NCBI GenBank assembly: GCA_032622095.1
Contig: CP136063.1
Coordinates: 148,915,379 to 148,979,378, forward strand
DNA: 64,000 bases
Reading direction: 5' to 3'
Source of the DNA: Siphonodentalium dalli
Taxonomy: Eukaryota; Mollusca; Scaphopoda; Gadilida; Siphonodentaliidae
Under the pieces are notes generated by a model. It saw nothing but the letters and a program-made list of their open reading frames with translations, ran no database searches and was not told where the DNA came from. Numbering within the stretch: position 1 is the stretch's first letter; each line of letters opens with the position of its first letter. Below, one piece after another: positions 1-13,566 of the stretch. A program made the position numbers and the translations under genes.

Positions 1-365
1 GGCAGCCATGTTTTTTGGCCAAACGACCCCAAAATCACTCGTTCCCATCTACATGTCAATATTAACATACATGACAAATTTTATGATGATCAGACGAACA
101 GTACGACCTGTAGCCCGCGCCAATGGATTGAATTTTGAAATTCAAGATGGCCGTCAGCGGCCATGTTTTTTGGCCGAATGACACCAAAATGACTCGTTCC
201 CATCTACATGTCAATGTCAACATTCATGACAAATCTCATAAAGATCAGACCAAAGGTACGACCTGTAGCCCGCGCCAAAGGAAATTGTTGACGGACACAC
301 GCACACACAGACGATGGACGTCAAACCATGGCAATAGCTCAAACTTACAAAGTAAGTTGAGCTAA
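1..365 (+). repeat. tandem array A (about 164 bp unit), with terminal hairpin
   Basis: Units carry 'gacctgtagcccg', 'aagatggc...ggcggccatg', 'ttggccgaatgacccc' and 'actcgttcccatctacatg'. The array starts left of the window. It ends in the stem-loop AGCTCAAACTTAC-AAA-GTAAGTTGAGCT at 336-363, followed by AAAA. The short ORFs across it are repeat reading frames, not genes. Confidence 0.9.
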
Positions 366-980
366 AAATGGCTGTCGGCGGCCATGTTTTTCATAGAATA
401 TAATTCAAGCCAGAGAGCTCCCATCTAGAGGCGACCGTAAACATGCCTCTAAATTTTAAAAGCATTTCTCCAATAAATGTGGGCTGTATGGTGTGCCGTT
501 GGATTCAAATGTGAAATCAAAGATGGCTGCCAGGTTTTTAATGAATTTCGGAAACATTTGATGGCTCCCATATATGGACCACCCCACAGATCCATATACA
601 GTTCGGTGACAATCTGATGAGGAATGTGGCCTGTCGGGTGTGCCAAAGGATTTAGTCATGCAACGAGTAAAATCCAAGACAGCTGTCGACCACCATGTTT
701 TGATAAATGAACACTGTAGCTCAACTTTGGTAGGGGAATAATTTAATGGCTGACAGTAAATGGAGGAATTAGGAAAGGTGATAATTGAAATGTCTATGTA
801 AGAAAAGATGTAAATGTGAAGAGAGACCAAAAAATAAATATTGGTGGAAGTAGAACCTGTAGCCCGCGTCAACGGATTCAATTTTGAAATCCAAATTGGC
901 CACCAGCGGCCATGTTTTTTGGCTAAATAACCCCCAAAATGACTCGTTCCCATCTACATGTCAATATCAACATTCATAAT
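366..980 (+). repeat. diverged units of array A
   Basis: Further copies with 'ggcggccatgtttttc', 'gatgaggaatgtggcctgt' and 'ggatttagt' blocks at less regular spacing. A block near 715-790 ('tagctcaactttggtagggg') recurs near 18564-18640. Confidence 0.75.
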
Positions 981-1021
981 GATCGGATCAGGGATGTGGT
1001 CTGTAGGGTGCACCAAAGGAT

Positions 1022-1632
1022 TTAGTGATGCAAAAAGTTAATTCTATAAAAGGCTGTCTGGCCACAGTGTCCCCCCGAAAAAGTGGCTTCATTGGGGGCA
1101 TCAGCTTTTCTGTAAAAAATAACAAGGACCCTGAATCCGATACTAAATTTCAGAACAAAATGGGTGGATCGTACCCTTATTCGAACTTGATCTGTATTTC
1201 GAACTGCTAAACTCATATACCAAATTTGATTCCGATATGATCACACAAACTAAAGTTATCATCCGGAAACCAGAAATTGACAGGATTCTACGTCGAAAAA
1301 GGGCCATATTGTACCCATATTCGAACTTGACCTGTATATAGGGCTGATAAACTCACATACCAAATTTGGTTCAGATATGATCACACAAACTGAAGTTATC
1401 ATCCGGAAACCAGAAAATTACAAGATTCTAAGTAAAAAAGGGCCATAACTCTTGCAAAAATGGGCGGAGCAAACCCATATTCGAACTTGACCTGTATTTT
1501 GGTCTGATAAACTCACAAATGAAATTTGCTTTTTATCTAATAACCGAAACTAAAGTTATCATCCGGAAACCATTTCCGGATGCACGCACGGACGGACACA
1601 GGCTATTTTAATAGTCCCCATAATAGGGGGAC
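1022..1632 (+). repeat. tandem array B (about 160 bp unit) with terminal hairpin
   Basis: Three to four units with 'tcgaacttgacctgtat', 'aactcacataccaaatttg' and 'gttatcatccggaaacc'. It ends with a 'gcacgcacggacggac' tract and the stem-loop GTCCCC (1614-1619) / GGGGAC (1627-1632). Confidence 0.85.
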
Positions 1633-1768
1633 AAAAATGGCCACTGGCGGCCATGTTTTTTTGCCGAATGACCCCAAAATGAATCGTAGCCATACCAAAG
1701 GAAATTGTTGACGGACGACGGACGCCAACCCATGGCAATAGCTCAAACTTACAAAGTAAGTTGAGCTA
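1633..1768 (+). repeat. fragment of array A with its terminal hairpin
   Basis: One partial unit followed by the same stem-loop as at 336-363, here at 1740-1767 and followed by AAAA. Confidence 0.85.
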
Positions 1769-2124
1769 AAAATGGTTCAAATTTGATATCTCCCATCTGG
1801 AGGTAATCCCAAACAATTATCCAACAAGCAACTATTTTGGTAAATTTTATTAAAGCAGCTGCCTGCTGTCCTCTGGTGATAAAACATGATGATTTAAAAA
1901 TAATATGATTCAAAACAAAGATGTATACAACATTCAACAAAAGGAAGTTATGCATGAGTAAAATGTATCAAATGGATTGATGAACTGATGTTGAAGTCAG
2001 TGGAATGCCTAGTTAAATTGCCACCTTCTATAAGAGTTCACAATTATAGGGCTCCAAGACACTCAGTGGGTAAATGTGCAAAAACATTTTATAAAAGTCA
2101 ATATAAAAGCATCACTACTGAGAA
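1769..2124. other. no gene recognised
   Basis: AT-rich sequence with no coding homology and no clear repeat structure seen. Confidence 0.5.
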
Positions 2125-2380
2125 GCAAGGCTTGAAATAGTGTGTCTGTCATTTGCAGAATGAGGTCCACAGAGGTTGAATTTAGTGATGTTACCCTGCA
2201 TAGCTGGCTAGCATCACCAAATTCACCCTCTGGGGACCTCATTCTGCTTACACCTCAGCAGAATGAGGTTCCCAGAGGGTGAATTTGGTGATGCTAGCCC
2301 GCTATGCGGGGTGGCATCACTAAATTCACCCTCCAGGAACCTCATTCTGCAAATGACAGGCTCACTATTTCAAGGCTTGC
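2125..2380. mobile_element. foldback MITE, family M1
   Basis: A 256 bp near-perfect palindrome. The ends read GCAAGGCTTGAAATAGTG and its reverse complement, and the centre is near 2252. Arms contain 'gcagaatgaggt', 'gaatttggtgatgctagc' and 'cctcattctgc'. A second copy is at 51380-51787. Confidence 0.85.
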
Positions 2381-3765
2381 TAAGAAGAACATGAATATGG
2401 ATAAATAGATCAACTTTGTTCTTGTATCCATTATTGATAGTTATCCAATAATGAAATTTTGCATGTTGAAACCGTTTTTATGTAAACAAAACTCTTACAG
2501 TGATTTGTCAACAAATATTGCTAATCGTGTAGTAAGTTTATCAGTAATCCCACTGTAACAATAATGTTTACATAAAGGTTTTAAAATGTGCTTCTCGTCA
2601 CTGAATTTATACCTATTTTGCCATATTGTTCTTAGTGATGATGGTTGTCCAAACTTATTTAATTTTTCAAATTTACCCACTGCAGGTGCCTTATGTCGCT
2701 TTAACATCTGAGTCAAATACACACAATTCTTACTGACTTTTCAATAAAAGTATACCCAAATGTACATTACTGTCCCAACATATGAGGTGTCTTTTAATGA
2801 ATCAAAAGCCTGTGATATGATTGTTTGTGTGACAACCCGACTGAGGTCGCGTTAAGTACACAGATCAACATGTAATTGGCTTAAGATTTTATACAATGGT
2901 TACGATTATACAATTTGTTGTTCAATCCACATGGAATGGTTGATATAGCATTCACATACTGCTTATAGTTTTTAATGATGCAAATAATTCCTTGGTCGCA
3001 ATTGACACCGTACAGGAGGTGGCAACATTACTAATGGAATGCTAAACCCCCACTTCCTAGTCACACGAACATATTAATTTAAAAGAGACGTTTCATGACT
3101 CACAATTACATAGACCAAGTCTTCTCGGCCCACATCATCTTGGGATATCAGTTGTGATGATGCTGTTTTTGACTGAGTCCCACCATGTTGCTCTTGAATA
3201 AATTACTTTCATTCAAAAGACATACTACATGTACATGTGTAGCCAGGGAATTCACGTAATAATCATCTGACATGTCCTTGATTAATCTGTCTTCAAAATG
3301 ATATATTTACCGTGATATAAAAAGGTATAGTGATGATACGATTGTTAATGTACTGTTTACTTGCATTTTCTGATAGAGTGACTAATCAAGATTCTCTGGA
3401 AAACAAGTTTTTGTTTACTAACACCTCGTTGCTTTGACATTTAATGGTATGTTTGATATCATCATGCTTGGGAAAGGCTGCCCTCAATGTTCATATATGT
3501 AAAGCTTCCATTTGACCTAATCCTAAGACATACAAGCAAGATAACTCTCACCCAAGATTCTGGGTGTAAATTCCGTTAAATATTTAAGAGTAACGGAATG
3601 GGACTCAGCCCAAAACAGAATCATCTCAACCGATGTCTCCATGCTGTTGTTAGCCAGAAAACTTGGTCTAATGATTACACTAACAGTTATGGGAGATTAT
3701 TCGGGCCCCAAGATCCAGGTGGCACTGGAAATGCTCATACTAGTGGGCCTATTTCCACTATGGTT
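2381..3765. other. no gene recognised
   Basis: Sequence downstream of the Piwi 3' end. Only short chance ORFs are present and no protein family was recognised. Confidence 0.5.
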
Positions 3766-4003
3766 AAAAGGGTACTGAACACTAAATCCAGCCATTTATG
3801 GGACCATCTCCTATTATACTCAACAGAATAAATGCAACAAATGAATGAATTTGAGCCATGGATGAGTGCAAAATACACTTGTGTGCTCTATTAACAATGT
3901 AAACAACATGGTAATTATAATGAAAAGGAGTTAATCAACTAATTTTCATTATACTTACCATGTTGTTTACATCATTCATGGAGCACATGAGTGTATTCGT
4001 TCA
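3766..4003. mobile_element. foldback MITE, family M2, right end truncated
   Basis: Starts AAAAGGGTACTGAACAC. It holds the inverted pair 'aacaacatggtaattat' / 'ttaccatgttgtttac' and 'gagccatggatgagtgc'. It matches the fuller copy at 14106-14444 but lacks the right terminus. Confidence 0.75.
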
Positions 4004-5639
4004 TCACGTTAGAAGAATGAAATATATCAGAAAATGATGGAAACTTCGCTGCATAATGACATATTCTCAGTGATAAATCCAGAATGAGGCACACAGTTAA
4101 ACTGTGGAATCACAGGCTAAAATTCCTGGATATGCACAACCCATCCAAGTGACCCAGCTCCTTGTGCAAAACTTATCAAGAAAACAGTGCATATGGTAAA
4201 CAGGCAATTTCTAACTTTTTTTGTATAAAATAATACTTTATATATACAAAATGTACAGTAACATCAAAGTATCAACACATAAATGAAACAGTACAGAAAA
4301 TGTCAGAAGCCCTGACACAAGGACAAAGTAAAATTATTCCGATTCAGAAACAATAGTAAAAGAAAATATTTTTTAACAAGAGCCAAACAAATTTAATTAT
4401 TGAAAATCAGTGCCAAGCATCAGTTCAGTCATTACACTTCTCATGGTACCTAAATCTCAGATGCACAGCATCTACAAGATTAATTGTCCTATGGCATTTT
4501 TTAAATATTAATTCAGTGCAAATATGTTCCAATTCACAGTTCCAAAAGTTTGGGCCGTTTTCTTTTTATCACATGTACAATGCTATCGTATATTATATAC
4601 ACTCCAAAGAACCCTAAACTATTCATTCTGGTGGAATTATTTTTGAAAAGATGTCTTTGTTTACAATTTTTTTTTATTATTAACATCTCATAAAGGTAAC
4701 AGGAAGCATACTGCTTGGCACGAACTTTATTTGATTGAACACACTAGTTCTTTTGGTAGAATACACCTCATAATAGTCAAGACATGTTTAATTTACAGAT
4801 GTTGTCCTTGCAAAGAATGCTGTAAAAATGTAAATGATTTATATTGTCCAAGGATGGGACAGATTATTTATTGGAACATTTTAGAACTCTCTTGTATTTT
4901 TCTCTATTTCTCAAAAATAAACCAATGTATGTGCTAAAAGTAACTTGATTCATGATATTTAAAGGATCTTAGAAAGATCTGTGTAATTTTATGTGGTGTG
5001 ATATGCAATGTAAATTTCAACAATATATTCTGTTTCATTTAAATAAGCAGGGAAATGATATAATCTTGACTTAATTTAATTAGTGATACAATGTCCTTGA
5101 GTCATGGTAAAGAAACAGAAGTTGCATTTTCAACAAAAATCATTAATACTATGACTAAGAACATTCCTAGGAAGAGCTTCCTGGTAGTAGTTAAAAAGAG
5201 CAGACTCGGCTTAGAGATGGGTCAAAATTATTATACATCATTCAGGATAAGATCTTGGTAGACCAAAGGTTGTGCAATGCAATTGGGCTAAACTAAGCAT
5301 AGTCATATTAACATCTTTGTTTTTCGACAAAGAAAAACACAAAGAATACATGCTCAGACAAAATTATGCATGTTGCGAAATATTTAAGTCAAATAAGGGG
5401 GATAACTCCACTCAAAAAAGTTGGACAGACCTCACAAACGCAGGTTAGAAACAAAAACAGGGAAATCCAAAAGGAATATGTGGTAACTACTGTCACCGAC
5501 ATGTACAATTCATATACATTGTTAGCCAAACCAACTGAAAAGAAATATCATGAAAACAGTTAGCATCCAGCCATGGATTTTGATTAAATGAATTTTGATT
5601 AAACCTTTTGAATAAATGAATTTTGATTAAACCTTTCTT

Positions 5640-5840
5640 TACTATATACTCATTGAGGAGTAATGACCTTGGAAAATGTTCAGATAATAAGTTCAACAAA
5701 TGGGTCGTTGAACATTTCTCACCGAAGAATATGAATCCTGCACGTCTATTATCTTTTTGTCAATCTTTCATTTGCAGTTACATGTATTACCTGAACATCC
5801 CTCCAAATGAATAATTGACCATTACAATGTACTCTATAAA
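5640..5840. repeat. dispersed low-copy repeat
   Basis: Contains 'atgttcagataataagttc' and 'gaacatccctccaaatgaat', related to blocks near 6137-6232, 6780-6870 and 13270-13452. Boundaries are not clear. Confidence 0.45.
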
Positions 5841-6136
5841 GAAACAGATAAGTTGCCGCAATGGAGGATACCAGATGTAACCCACTTTAGATAACCAAGC
5901 TGGCCCCACCCATTTAAGAAGGAAATAACATTGGTGAGACAATACAAAGCTATTTCAAATATATTAAAACTGTATAAACTGGTGAAAAGAAACAGAACAA
6001 GGGCCAGAATCTAGCTTTATATCACACATATAGATATACCTCATGCCAATTAAAAACCAAATCAGTCAAAATAACTTCCAGATGCAGAGATAACAGTATG
6101 ACTATCATAATATTTGCAGCATATCAGTGAAGTATT

Positions 6137-6232
6137 TTTTTTCCTGAACACCCCCACCAGATGTATAATACACCATTCTAATGTATACTTTTATAACTGA
6201 GTGGGAGAAACCATTTAGTATAGAAAAGGGTT
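6137..6232. repeat. dispersed low-copy repeat, second block
   Basis: 'ctgaacacccccaccagatg' to 'tttagtatagaaaagggtta' resembles 13360-13450. Confidence 0.4.
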
Positions 6233-7844
6233 AAGAAACTAATCAAACATGGTGCGATAAAATCTAAAGGAGTGTTCATGAAACTGACAATAATCTTGCT
6301 CAATGTGTTTTTTTTATATATTGGCAACACTTGTCATTCCTGTACATGAATCATATGTTGTGTGACTCTTGTGGTCACAATCACTGTTAATTGTCAAATC
6401 CTTCCAATTGGCAGAAGGGCAGTATATCTGCCCCGAGTTCTCACTTATCAGTTTGATTCACTGAAATGTGTGCAATATGCTTTTCAATCGTCTAAATAAG
6501 ATAAGTGAAATCTCAAGAGTCATGATCCTTTGTTTTAAAATAACATTTCTCAGAGACATGCATAACAAAGGAACTCAATTTTTTATTAATCAGAATCGAT
6601 AATAAATTTCCTGCTCAGTACTAAGAATCCAATCATGCTGATCCCTTTCTATGCTAAATGGATTCATCCACCCACTTTAACAGTATACATTGTACTGGTC
6701 TATTATTAATCTGGAGGCATGATCTTGGAATATTAGCAGACAGGTGAAATGATAATACAAGTAAAGAAGGATTCATTTTCCTTGGTGGGAAACATTCAAA
6801 TAATAAATTCAACAAAAAATCTTGTCAGTTTGTTGAAGTTATTATCTGAACATTTCCTAAAGGAATTACTTGACACTGAGAATCTGATAAAGAAAGGGTT
6901 TAGAACTGTACAACCAAACAATCATAATATCTTGACATTTGTTTCTGAAAATTTTATTATAATAGATTCAATTCCCCCCGCCATTTTCATATGTATCATG
7001 TTTATGAAGAATATTAATTTCAGCCTTATACTCTCCCCGCAAAGACAGCCTGATAGAAACATTGAGAACTCAACTAACTACTTTATGTGTTGATACCTCT
7101 AAAGAAAATAAAACCCTGAGTCTTCTTATGTAGTTATTCACTGTTGATGAACAGAAGTAATATTTGTAGTACTGTAAATCGATGCAGAGTGTTATCCTGA
7201 CGGTACAGTTGGCGACAACACTTGGTCACCACCTAACAATTCTATGAAGTTATAACATGCCATGCAGATTTCAACATCTATGTGTCACCGGTGATAATGG
7301 AAGGTATTATAGAGCCCAGATTTGGTGTGATTGTATGCCGAGACACATACAAATAGCTGTTTGAAAACAAATCTTGCTACTCATTTGTGTGCAAAATTAG
7401 GGTGTTCAGCTGTGGACAGTTCAAAGTCTGTACCCATTTCTGGGACAAATTTCATATAGAAATATAGCTTATCTTACCACGTTACGAGGAAAGCAAAAAA
7501 TTCAGTGGATATTTTTCTGGTGTTAGCAATAAAATTACAAAAGTTTACTAATTGTTCTGACTTATTTTCTCTTTCTCCACCTCGAATTACAATACTTTGA
7601 AAACACGTGCAAATAATTATTTCTGTTCATCCACAGTGGTTATTGACAATTTGATGATGAATGAAGATGCATAGATAAACAACTTGCTATATAAGAATAT
7701 CAGAATTTTCAAGCTCAATTTGATTTGGATTCTGCTCATGCATGACCATCTAATTTATCAGATTACTTTTGAAAATACTAAAATCACAAAGAACAAATTG
7801 GACATCCTATATATCATATGAGAATGTTGTAAACTCAATCATCC

Positions 7845-8540
7845 TTAAGTTCCAAATGATAAGATGTTAGAGACAAATAACGTAAATGACCTTTGACTAG
7901 GCAACTTAACTTCAAAATCAAAAAGGCTGCACTGGCAGTGCTGGTATACCCCCACGGTGACAAATCTCAACATGGGCAGGTATGAACCCAAATACTGAGG
8001 ACCTCTGTAATTATCTCTTCTGTAAGACCAATCATTCAGATAATGGTTAAAAGACATTAGTTCCGAGCTGGACAGACAAAAAGTTGAGAAAAATTGACAA
8101 ACTAAGGGCCATAACTGAGCAAAAAAAATTCTGATGTCATTGGGCACACTTTTGAAAGCAGTTGTGATGGCAAATCTCCATACAAAATTAAATTCAGATC
8201 CGATAACCCATGTCCGAGATATATGCATGGATGGACAAAAAACAAACATAGTTCAGAAAAATAAAGGATAACTCTAGAAGGGAAAATGTGAACGTCATTT
8301 GCCCCTCCTTTGAAAGCAAATGATGATGGTGAACCTTCATACCTAATTTCATTCAGATCCGATAACCCACAGGTGAAATAACTGCATGGATGGACAAAAA
8401 ACCCCCCACATTTCCATATAAACAAAGATTGTCAATTGCCCTCTTTTAAAAGCATTCATGATGGCAAACCTCCATACTAAATTTAATTCAGATATGACAA
8501 CCCAAGGCTGAGATATATGCCCGGATGGACACAGTCAATC
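7845..8540 (-). repeat. tandem array D (about 140 bp unit)
   Basis: Four or so units with 'gataactctagaa', 'tcattcagatccgataaccc' and 'gagatatatgcatggatgg'. The family recurs at 11375-11850 and 29880-30250. The ORFs of 134 and 107 codons on the minus strand are repeat frames. Confidence 0.8.
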
Positions 8541-8956
8541 CAGTAACCTCCCCCCCCATTTTTCAAAGAATAATACAATAATCTTTAAATATAACAACAT
8601 TGGAATATAATGACGAACGAAATCTTTGCACAACTTCACAAAGATGGATGTTGGTCCACAGTGTAACCACATGTTACTAGTCTTCATTTTTTGGCACACC
8701 TCCAATGTGATCAGGCCTCTTGTCCTATCCTTATGGCATCGATGGCAGTAACACATAATATAGTGCAGAGTATTATTTAATTTTAATGTTGGAGAGTCAA
8801 AAGGTTCATAAAATGAAGTGAAAAGTGCAGCAGAAGAACATATTTCTGCTGTCAAAGCATTTTTGAAGTCTGCTCGGTTTTCGAATCCTCAGAACTAGAT
8901 TGACCTCCTTCACAAATGCCCAAGAACACAGATTTAAAAAGTGATACGTAAAGACT

Positions 8957-9773
8957 TTCACTCTTTCACTGCCATGCAGAACCACAGACAGATATGCCAC
9001 TGCCAAGCATTCTATAGCATATTCCTACTATTAATATGGATTGGGCATGTAGGTATTGGTCTGGGGAATCTAAAACACGCCCTGGTCCACCACAGTCACA
9101 TGACCATGATCACGGTATGGTCACGTGACTACAAACAAGATGGCGCCACTCCAAAATATAAGAACATTTCAGTTTTTCTCAATAACTTTTGTATTTGAAG
9201 AGATATTTTCACGAAAGTTAGTATGTAAGTATGTATCGGTATTGGGAATAGAAAATATGTTCTAGTCCGCCAATGTCCCGTGACCTCGATCATGTAATCA
9301 CAAAACAAGATGGCCACCATCCCGAAATATAAGAAAATGTTAGTACGGTATATTGCTGATCAATACATTGGGGTATTTCTCAATAACTTTTGTATCTGTA
9401 AAGGTATGTTCGTGAAACTTGGTGCACAGTTAGGTATTGGACTTGCTAATTTAAAACACTTCCCAGTCTGCGATGGTCACCACTTGATCACAAAACAAGA
9501 TGGCCACCACACCGAATATATAAGAAAAATTAATTATTTCTCAATAACTTTTGTATCTGCAGAGGTACGATATATTCCTGAAACTTGGTATGCAGGCAGG
9601 TAGTTTCTCGTTACAAAATTGATTACATCACGTACACTATTTTCACAGAATAATATAGAGTTACTCCTCATGGATTGATGTAACGGGATGAATGTGTCCA
9701 GATTCGACTCAAGTCGCAATCGGCAGTGTATGGGTAATTCGACTCAAGTCGCGGTCGGCAGTGAAAGAGTTAA
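8957..9773. mobile_element. piggyBac-like MITE
   Basis: Perfect 13 bp inverted termini CTCTTTCACTGCC. The right end abuts TTAA (9770-9773). The left flank is TTCA, one change from TTAA. Two subterminal GACTTGAGTCGAAT repeats lie at the right. TTAA target sites are typical of piggyBac elements. Confidence 0.7.
9020..9610 (+). repeat. tandem repeat inside the piggyBac-like MITE
   Basis: Three to four 165-190 bp units with 'acaagatggc' (9136, 9306, 9496), 'ctcaataacttttgtat' and 'gaaacttggt'. Confidence 0.75.
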
Positions 9774-9812
9774 ATAGTACCTGCTTTTATGTTCTCATTA
9801 ATTATGAATGCC

Positions 9813-9818
9813 TTTATT
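9813..9818 (-). promoter_or_regulatory. possible polyadenylation signal of the Piwi gene
   Basis: AATAAA on the minus strand, about 440 bases past the Piwi stop codon and just before the piggyBac-like MITE ending at 9773. Such hexamers occur by chance in AT-rich DNA, so this is a candidate only. Confidence 0.3.
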
Positions 9819-10258
9819 CACAAGGGATTAGGCCATAATATAATTGTGAGTTTATGTGATATAATAAAATGACATATTAAAGTTGACTATGTTGACATAA
9901 CATCCATCATCAAATTGGGTGCCAATAAATGATATGACTGTCAGAATTCACCTCAAACAATCGGTTAAAGCCTGAGAGACAAGAAATTAACTTTGTTTGA
10001 CATGAACTCTTATCCACAAATTACCCTTGACCATCTTCTACCAAAATAGGCCTGATGCCACATTATGTGGGGAAATTAAAAGGTAAACGGTGAATAATCA
10101 CAAATTATCAGCACTTTGAACTTCTTATAATCTTCATAGACTGTAAGCACCTTGATTTAAGAAGTTGACTGCTGGCTAACTGGAGCTTACAGCTCACAAT
10201 GGCACTATAACTTGATCACATATAGTATTGTCTGTCCTTGAGCATGTCTGTGATATGA

Positions 10259-10345
10259 TCACAAGTAGAACAGCCTGTCACTCAGAACATCGGCCGGATC
10301 TTTATGTATAGACTGACCCACAAGGTATGCTAATTTATGAGCATA
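10259..10345 (-). CDS. piwi: Piwi terminal exon with catalytic His and stop codon
   Basis: Twenty-eight codons and TGA (10259-10261), after a tttcag acceptor. It begins YAHKLAYLVGQSIH and ends LFYL, the classic Piwi C-terminus. The histidine of YAHK (codon at 10337-10339) completes the D-E-D-H slicer tetrad, so the protein is predicted to be able to cleave RNA. The carboxyl-terminal leucine matches the terminal residue kept across Argonautes. Confidence 0.97.
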   Translation of the reverse strand, partial: YAHKLAYLVGQSIHKDPADVLSDRLFYL

Positions 10346-10973
10346 CTGAAAGGAAAGAAATATGCAATTATAATAACAATCAACTAAAAGTCCTTGTTCA
10401 TCCCAAATGATTTGAGGGTGAATGATTTGATATCAGAATTTTTCTGGAGGGAAGTACGTCAGAGTCGGGTTCTGATTTAAGGACTTGAATAATGTGACAT
10501 TGCAATGTGCTATAGTTAGTGCCCCTCTTGGTTGGAGTTCTGAAATGTAATTACACAGTATAAAGGCATAATGACAAATCACAAACTGATTATTATGAAC
10601 AATTTGTGATTTGGAATGATGCCTTGAACCTGTAATAATATTAGGAAACCAAGATTATTACATCTCGGTGAAAAATATCAACCTGAAAATTCATATTGAG
10701 TTGAATATACTATAGAAAATGAAGTGGATGTAATTGTTGAATTTATAGATATGAAATTATCAATTGAAGTTATTTCATTCAACTTGATGGGGGCAATATA
10801 CCAAGTTTAGGGGGTTTTCAGCTTGCTCAGACTCTTGTGAAATATATTAATGGAAGACTGTGTTTGCCGCTCTTAAAGAATCATACAACTTTCAAGCTCA
10901 AACTGAACGAAATAAATTAATAATTGCATGATTTTGTTGTATCCATATTTTAACATTGCAGTTTGCTTCGTCA

Positions 10974-11192
<219 letters not shown>

Positions 11193-11374
11193 CTATAACG
11201 CTGTTCACACCATCTTACATGGATATATGCTACTGTCTTATGATAATGAGCAACTTATATCGCTCTTATTTTCAAAGTCTTCAAACAATATGCAGGTATT
11301 TTGGCAATTTTGAAATAATAGGTTGATTGGCCACAAGTCCCCACTGAAGCCATGCAATGTCAATTTCCCATTTC

Positions 11375-11850
11375 TCAGGCCAAAAAGTTGCACCTCGGGT
11401 GCTGAGATACCCCCATGGTGTCAATTGAAACATGGGCAAGACGGAATCCAAAATAAAAAAGATATATGAGCAGACAAAAATTCAACATTTTCAGATGAAC
11501 GAGAGATCTTGAACGGAAAATGCAAATAACATAACTGAATCCACATTTGAAAGCCCTCCTGATAACAAACCTGCAAACCAAATTTAATCAAGATCAGAGA
11601 GCCCGTGGTTCAGATATATGAGCGGACGGATGGAAATCCAACATTTTCACATAAACAAAAGAGGGATAACTCTTGAAAGGAAAATGTGAACGTCGTCAAT
11701 GAACCCTCTTTTGAAATCCCACCTGATGCCAACCCTGCATAACAAATTTCATCGAGATCTGATAACCCAAGGTTGAGTTATATGAGTGGACGCACGGACT
11801 CCCTGATGCATGTAATCCAGTATACCCCCAATATTTTGGATGGGGGTATA
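11375..11850 (+). repeat. array D copy with terminal hairpin
   Basis: Units with 'gagggataactcttgaaagg' and 'tttcatcgagatctgataac'. Ends in a perfect 9 bp stem TATACCCCC (11821-11829) / GGGGGTATA (11842-11850). Lies in the Piwi intron between 12223 and 11155. Confidence 0.8.
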
Positions 11851-12223
11851 ACAATTTTTGAAATAATGCACACATGCGTATTTCTTTTTAGATATATTTT
11901 ATTTCTGGGGCACATGCAAACGAAGCATTCTACATCCTCATCGGCTAGCTCCGGGTCTAATTTATTTCAGTTGCCCGTGGCCATTATTTCCAAAACATCA
12001 GATTGTAAAAAGTTAGTTGACAGAGTCCATGTCAAAAATCGCCTAAATCTAGTATGACTGACATAGTTACCAATTAGCAAAATTAATACCACATTTTTAC
12101 CAAAAGAATATTTCACAGAAGAATTAATAAAATTTGTGCCTCAATATTTGATGTAGGTTCCTACAATTGAATGGGGACTTAGCAAAGAAACAATTCACAA
12201 ACACTAAAATCCTGTGAACAGAC

Positions 12224-12291
12224 CTATTTCTCCTGGTGATCATGTTATCCACCACAGATCCAGGACCAGGATTCTCATATGAACCTCTATC
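12224..12291 (-). CDS. piwi: Piwi short exon, PIWI domain (NPGPGSVVDNMITRR)
   Basis: Sixty-eight bases, starting phase 0 after a ttttag acceptor and ending in phase 2 at AG|gtctg. It encodes NPGPGSVVDNMITRR, matching the NPxPGTVVDxxVTR segment of Piwi proteins. The split codon joins the next exon as AG|C, giving serine. Most relatives have tryptophan or another aromatic residue just before YDFF, so this is a local substitution. Confidence 0.93.
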
Positions 12292-12299
12292 CTAAAATA

Positions 12300-13560
12300 A
12301 AATAAAACTTCAAATTACAAATTACTATATATGTGTGTGTTGCTCTCATTCAAGTACAAAAATCTGCAGCTATAGTTTGATTTCCAATATCAAAGAGTCT
12401 TTCATTAGCTATTTGTTCCCTTTGTCGTAATAAACAATTTAAGGGGAAGAATTTCTAGATAAAATAAGGCTGCAATAAAAATATTGTTGGTTTCTACTCG
12501 GCCTACCCCGAGTTTTGACAGTGAGTAGGTTGGTAGGGAAATTCTTTTTTTTCTCTGTGAGTTTAGGATACCGCTAGTATACTCAAGGTATTTCTGTGAA
12601 CACTGTTTATGGTACATAACTTTAATAACATTAACAACCAAATAGATAGCAGCAATAAAGCAAAGTAAATTTGAACAATAATAACACAATAATACTGAAC
12701 TGTAATCAATACTACTCAGCCAATTACTGAATTTTACTATAATATTAGTTGAATGTAGATGACCTTATATACCGTAAGGTTTCAGGAACAAACAGCAATT
12801 TTTTTGTGAATTCAAAATATACTGCAATATGATCTCATTGTGGTTTAACACAACCGAACACCATTGTCCGATAATTTCTAGTGTATGCATATGCTCTCAG
12901 AACATTCTTTCTTCTTGTCACAATTATCGCAGTACCTGTCATGACAACATATCAAAGTGATCATTAATTTCCTTTACTTTTCGACAACGATTTCAATTAT
13001 ATAGTTGCTTCACTTTTAATACATGTATTATAGTTGCATCCATAAATTGTCAGCAGATGAATAAGTATGACCAGTCTTTATTAATAATAATTTTGTTTTT
13101 TTAAACCTCAATATAATAATTTTAATCAGCGGCTTTTAAAGCAGTCGGTAGGGACAAGCTGAAACCAACAATTTATTAAGAGTGGCCTAAATGATATTGT
13201 GGACCACTGTTATGTAGTACACAACAAAATTATGAAATATCAGAATAGTAAATTTAAGAGAAATGTACACTTGGCGGTTTGTTGAACATACTATCTGAAC
13301 ATTTCCCACAATTGAATAGGAATCCTCCTAAACATGAATTATATGTCGTCGGCTTATATTTCCTTAACATCCCTCTAAATGAATTATAGAACATTCCAAG
13401 GTATACCTATATAACTATTGGGAAAGTCAATTTAGTATAAAAAGGGTTAACCCAGTATTTACCTGTTTTTTTTGGAACAACCTTGTCATTGCAAAATATA
13501 GGTCTGATATCTATATCGGAATTAATAAATTATCAATGTCAATTAAAGGGGTTGACTACC
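12300..13560. other. Piwi intron sequence, no gene recognised
   Basis: AT-rich. Contains a further block (13270-13452) of the dispersed repeat seen near 5640 and 6137. Confidence 0.5.
13270..13452. repeat. dispersed low-copy repeat, third block
   Basis: 'tatctgaacatttccc' and 'aacatccctctaaatgaatt' recur near 5640-5840 and 6840-6860. Confidence 0.45.
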
Positions 13561-13566
13561 TGATAA

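Larger units (their letters stand above)
4004..7840. other. no gene recognised; AT-rich intergenic DNA
   Basis: No exon, RNA gene or intact element was recognised. Three weakly related blocks, listed separately, are the only repeat signal seen. Confidence 0.5.

Noticed and set aside
7845-8425. Minus-strand ORFs of 134 and 107 codons
   Set aside because: They fall entirely in tandem array D and encode its repeated units; no domain or conserved start.
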